A stretch of DNA of 64,000 nt, taken from the NCBI RefSeq assembly GCF_009649845.1, contig NZ_WJIE01000022.1, forward strand, positions 1 through 64,000, read 5' to 3'. How positions within the stretch are numbered: position 1 is the first letter of the stretch; every line of letters starts with the position of its first letter. Source of the DNA: Polyangium spumosum. GTDB lineage: Bacteria > Myxococcota_A > Polyangia > Polyangiales > Polyangiaceae. This document shows, one piece after another, positions 62,387 to 64,000 of the stretch. The notes under the pieces are model-generated. The model did not search any database. It had not been told where the DNA came from and saw only the letters and a list, made by a program, of their open reading frames with translations. The position numbers and the translations under genes are program-made.

Positions 62387-63238
62387 ATGGGCGTGGCCAC
62401 GATCCGGGCGCTCTACACCGAGCTGCCGGAGCCTGTCGGCGTGGCGCGTGATCCCATCGCGGGCGCGATCCTCCCGCGGCCCCTCTCGTTCGCGGCGCGC
62501 CTCGCCTCTCGCGCCTCCTCCGAGCGTTCGGCCGAGCGCGTACATCACGCGCTCGGGCTCGCGTCGCTCGGCATGACGTACCACGTCGCGCTTCGGACGC
62601 GGGCGATCGACGACGCGCTCCGCGACGCCCTTTCGAGGGGCGTGCGGCAGCTCGTGGTGCTCGGCGCGGGCCTCGACGGCCGGGCGTATCGGATGGACGA
62701 GCTCGCGGGCGCGGCCGTGTTCGAGGTGGATCACCCGAGCACGCAGCGCGACAAACGAGCGCGCCTGCGAGGCGCGCGGATCGAGCCCAGGGCGCGCGAG
62801 GTGCGGCTCGTGTCCGTCGATTTCGAGCGTGACGAGCTCGGCGCCTCGCTCGCGCGGGAAGGTTTTTCCGCGGACGAGCCCTCGTTCTGGATATGGGAGG
62901 GCGTCACGGTGTATCTGACGCGCGCGGCCATCGCCGGCACGCTCTCTGCCGTGGGCGCGGCGAGCGCGCCGGGCAGCCGGATCGCGCTCACGTACGTGCC
63001 TCCGCGGGAGCCATGGCTCGAGCGGGCGCTGCTCGCGGGCGGGCGGGTCTTGGCGCGTGTGATCGGCGAGCCCATTCGTGGGTTCGTCACGCCCGAGGAG
63101 GTCGCCGCGCTCGGCCGGGAGGCGGGGCTCTTCGTCTCCAGCGACGAGGGCGCGGACGAATGGTCCCGGCGGTACTGGTCGAGCGAGTACGAGGGCATAT
63201 TCGAATGGGAGCGCCTCGTGATCCTGGAGCGGCGCTGA
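62387..63238 (+). CDS. SAM-dependent methyltransferase (leucine carboxyl methyltransferase-like)
   Basis: 283 aa from the ATG at 62387, which puts the family-type N-terminus (GVATIRALYTELP, then DPIAGAIL) at the start; ATG 62303 upstream is possible. Motif I is VVLGAGLDGRAYRM, followed by FEVDHPSTQRDKR and EGVTVYLTRAAI, the pattern of the TIGR00027/LCMT-like group of small-molecule methyltransferases in actinobacteria and myxobacteria. Substrate unknown. Divergent from the membrane-protein pair. Confidence 0.85.
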   Translation: MGVATIRALYTELPEPVGVARDPIAGAILPRPLSFAARLASRASSERSAERVHHALGLASLGMTYHVALRTRAIDDALRDALSRGVRQLVVLGAGLDGRAYRMDELAGAAVFEVDHPSTQRDKRARLRGARIEPRAREVRLVSVDFERDELGASLAREGFSADEPSFWIWEGVTVYLTRAAIAGTLSAVGAASAPGSRIALTYVPPREPWLERALLAGGRVLARVIGEPIRGFVTPEEVAALGREAGLFVSSDEGADEWSRRYWSSEYEGIFEWERLVILERR

Positions 63239-63247
63239 GATCGGCCG

Positions 63248-64000
63248 ATGAAGACCCACCTTGCCTTGTTTGTATTCGTCTCCGGCCTCGCGGGCTGCGG
63301 CTCCGTGGTCGATACCGGCGGCAGCACCTCGACCGCGGCGAGCAGCGGGAGCGGCGGTGACGGAGGCATTGGCGGCGGATCGTCCGGCGCCGGCGGATTC
63401 GGCGCAGGTCCCTCGGCGCCGTGTGTGCCGGCCGAGGGGCCGGAGGGGCCACCGTCGCCGCTCTGCGGCCCGGGTGCGACGCCTTGCCAGGTCCTCCACG
63501 ACGAGCTGCTCCCCGTCCCGCCCGCGTTCCGGAACGACGCGCCGGCGCTCTCGCTCGGCGCGTCCTGCCAGCCGCAAATCCTCTTCTCGTCGGCCGAGAA
63601 TGGACAGTACAATGGGTTTTACGCGGCACGCAAGGCCCCGGGCGACTGGCAGGTGAGCCCGACACCTTTTGCCATGGCCACGGCCGGGCTCGTGTCGGTC
63701 GGCGCGGGTTTGCCGGTCGCGCTCGTCAATGATGGGGCGTTCGGGGCTTCGCTCTGGTCGTTCACGGCGGAGGGGTGGGTCCTCGTCGCGGATGTCCCGG
63801 CGGCCGGCACGCACCTCGCGCGGGGATTCGCGCTCGGCAAACACGGCGAGCTCTTCGCCGGCTTTCGTGGACCCGGCGACGAGCTCCTCTTCGGGAGGTA
63901 TGGTTCGTCCTGGAACGTCGAGGCGCTCGGCGGGACACCCTCGCCGTTCGCGGTCGCGGTCTCGCCCGAGGGCGTGCCGCACATGGTGGCGTGGGAGGCC
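63248..64000 (+). CDS. Lipoprotein, 3' end outside window
   Basis: 251 residues visible from the ATG at 63248, 9 nt after the methyltransferase stop; no stop is reached. Signal with lipobox GLAGC, Ser/Gly spacer, then CVPAEGPEG and PLCGPGATPC. The rest reads as beta-propeller-like repeats (FAMATAGLVSVGAGLPVALVN, GWVLVADVPAAG, FAVAVSPEGVPHMVAW), similar to kelch/WD-like surface lipoproteins of myxobacteria. Truncated, so total length and C-terminal domains are unknown. Confidence 0.75.
   Translation, partial: MKTHLALFVFVSGLAGCGSVVDTGGSTSTAASSGSGGDGGIGGGSSGAGGFGAGPSAPCVPAEGPEGPPSPLCGPGATPCQVLHDELLPVPPAFRNDAPALSLGASCQPQILFSSAENGQYNGFYAARKAPGDWQVSPTPFAMATAGLVSVGAGLPVALVNDGAFGASLWSFTAEGWVLVADVPAAGTHLARGFALGKHGELFAGFRGPGDELLFGRYGSSWNVEALGGTPSPFAVAVSPEGVPHMVAWEA

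Overview
The window reads as a chromosomal segment of a myxobacterium, most likely order Polyangiales (Polyangium/Sorangium-like). The support is very high GC with strong G/C at third codon positions, many lipoproteins with glycine-rich spacers after the lipobox, a Hanks-type Ser/Thr kinase, an AgmX/PglI-type protein, a MopE-like metal-binding-motif protein, an IgGFc-binding-domain protein and a Myxococcus-type double-CXXCG protein. No rRNA, tRNA, intact transposase or CRISPR array was seen. Both ends cut through genes.

Layout. 0-5.8 kb: secreted proteins (including a neprosin-type peptidase), a 16-copy 21-bp tandem array, and a tight four-gene operon (lipoprotein, two paralogous small helical proteins, AAA ATPase). 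5.8-10.5 kb: a cytochrome c lipoprotein divergent from a ferric-reductase-like oxidoreductase coupled to a cytochrome b5, then a DUF2169 (type VI secretion adaptor) protein. 10.5-16.1 kb: secreted proteins, an HGSNAT-like membrane protein, a PlsC-type acyltransferase and metG. 16.1-24.5 kb: large secreted proteins (IgGFc-binding domain, M4 metalloprotease, VCBS repeats). 24.5-29.2 kb: DUF6065 protein, 43-bp tandem array, nuclease-toxin-like gene with a double-CXXCG putative immunity gene, a broken sterol desaturase and a long imperfect palindrome. 29.4-40.6 kb: mostly core genes (Ser/Thr kinase, membrane pyrophosphatase hppA with a structured leader, acyl-CoA synthetase, miaB, gamma carbonic anhydrase, VanW).

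41.8-45.7 kb is the most interesting block. It is a minus-strand RiPP-type cassette: a 60-aa precursor with a lasso-like YxxPxL leader motif, a radical SAM enzyme, a B2-type leader peptidase, a PqqD-type recognition protein and an HPr-kinase-like protein, with a methyltransferase upstream. No lasso cyclase is present. A second 43-bp array follows, then an ATPase-HNH pair resembling Septu (PtuA/PtuB) defence. 48-64 kb holds an FAD monooxygenase, cysteine-rich lipoproteins, an ABC exporter coupled to a nucleotidyltransferase-fold protein (partners that often accompany lasso-type loci), a MopE-like protein, a hybrid histidine kinase, two coupled membrane proteins, a methyltransferase and a truncated lipoprotein.

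Across the window, three tandem arrays (21, 43 and 43 bp periods, close to whole numbers of helical turns) all sit between outward-facing coding sequences and next to accessory genes. Functions come from motifs and family knowledge only; no search was run.
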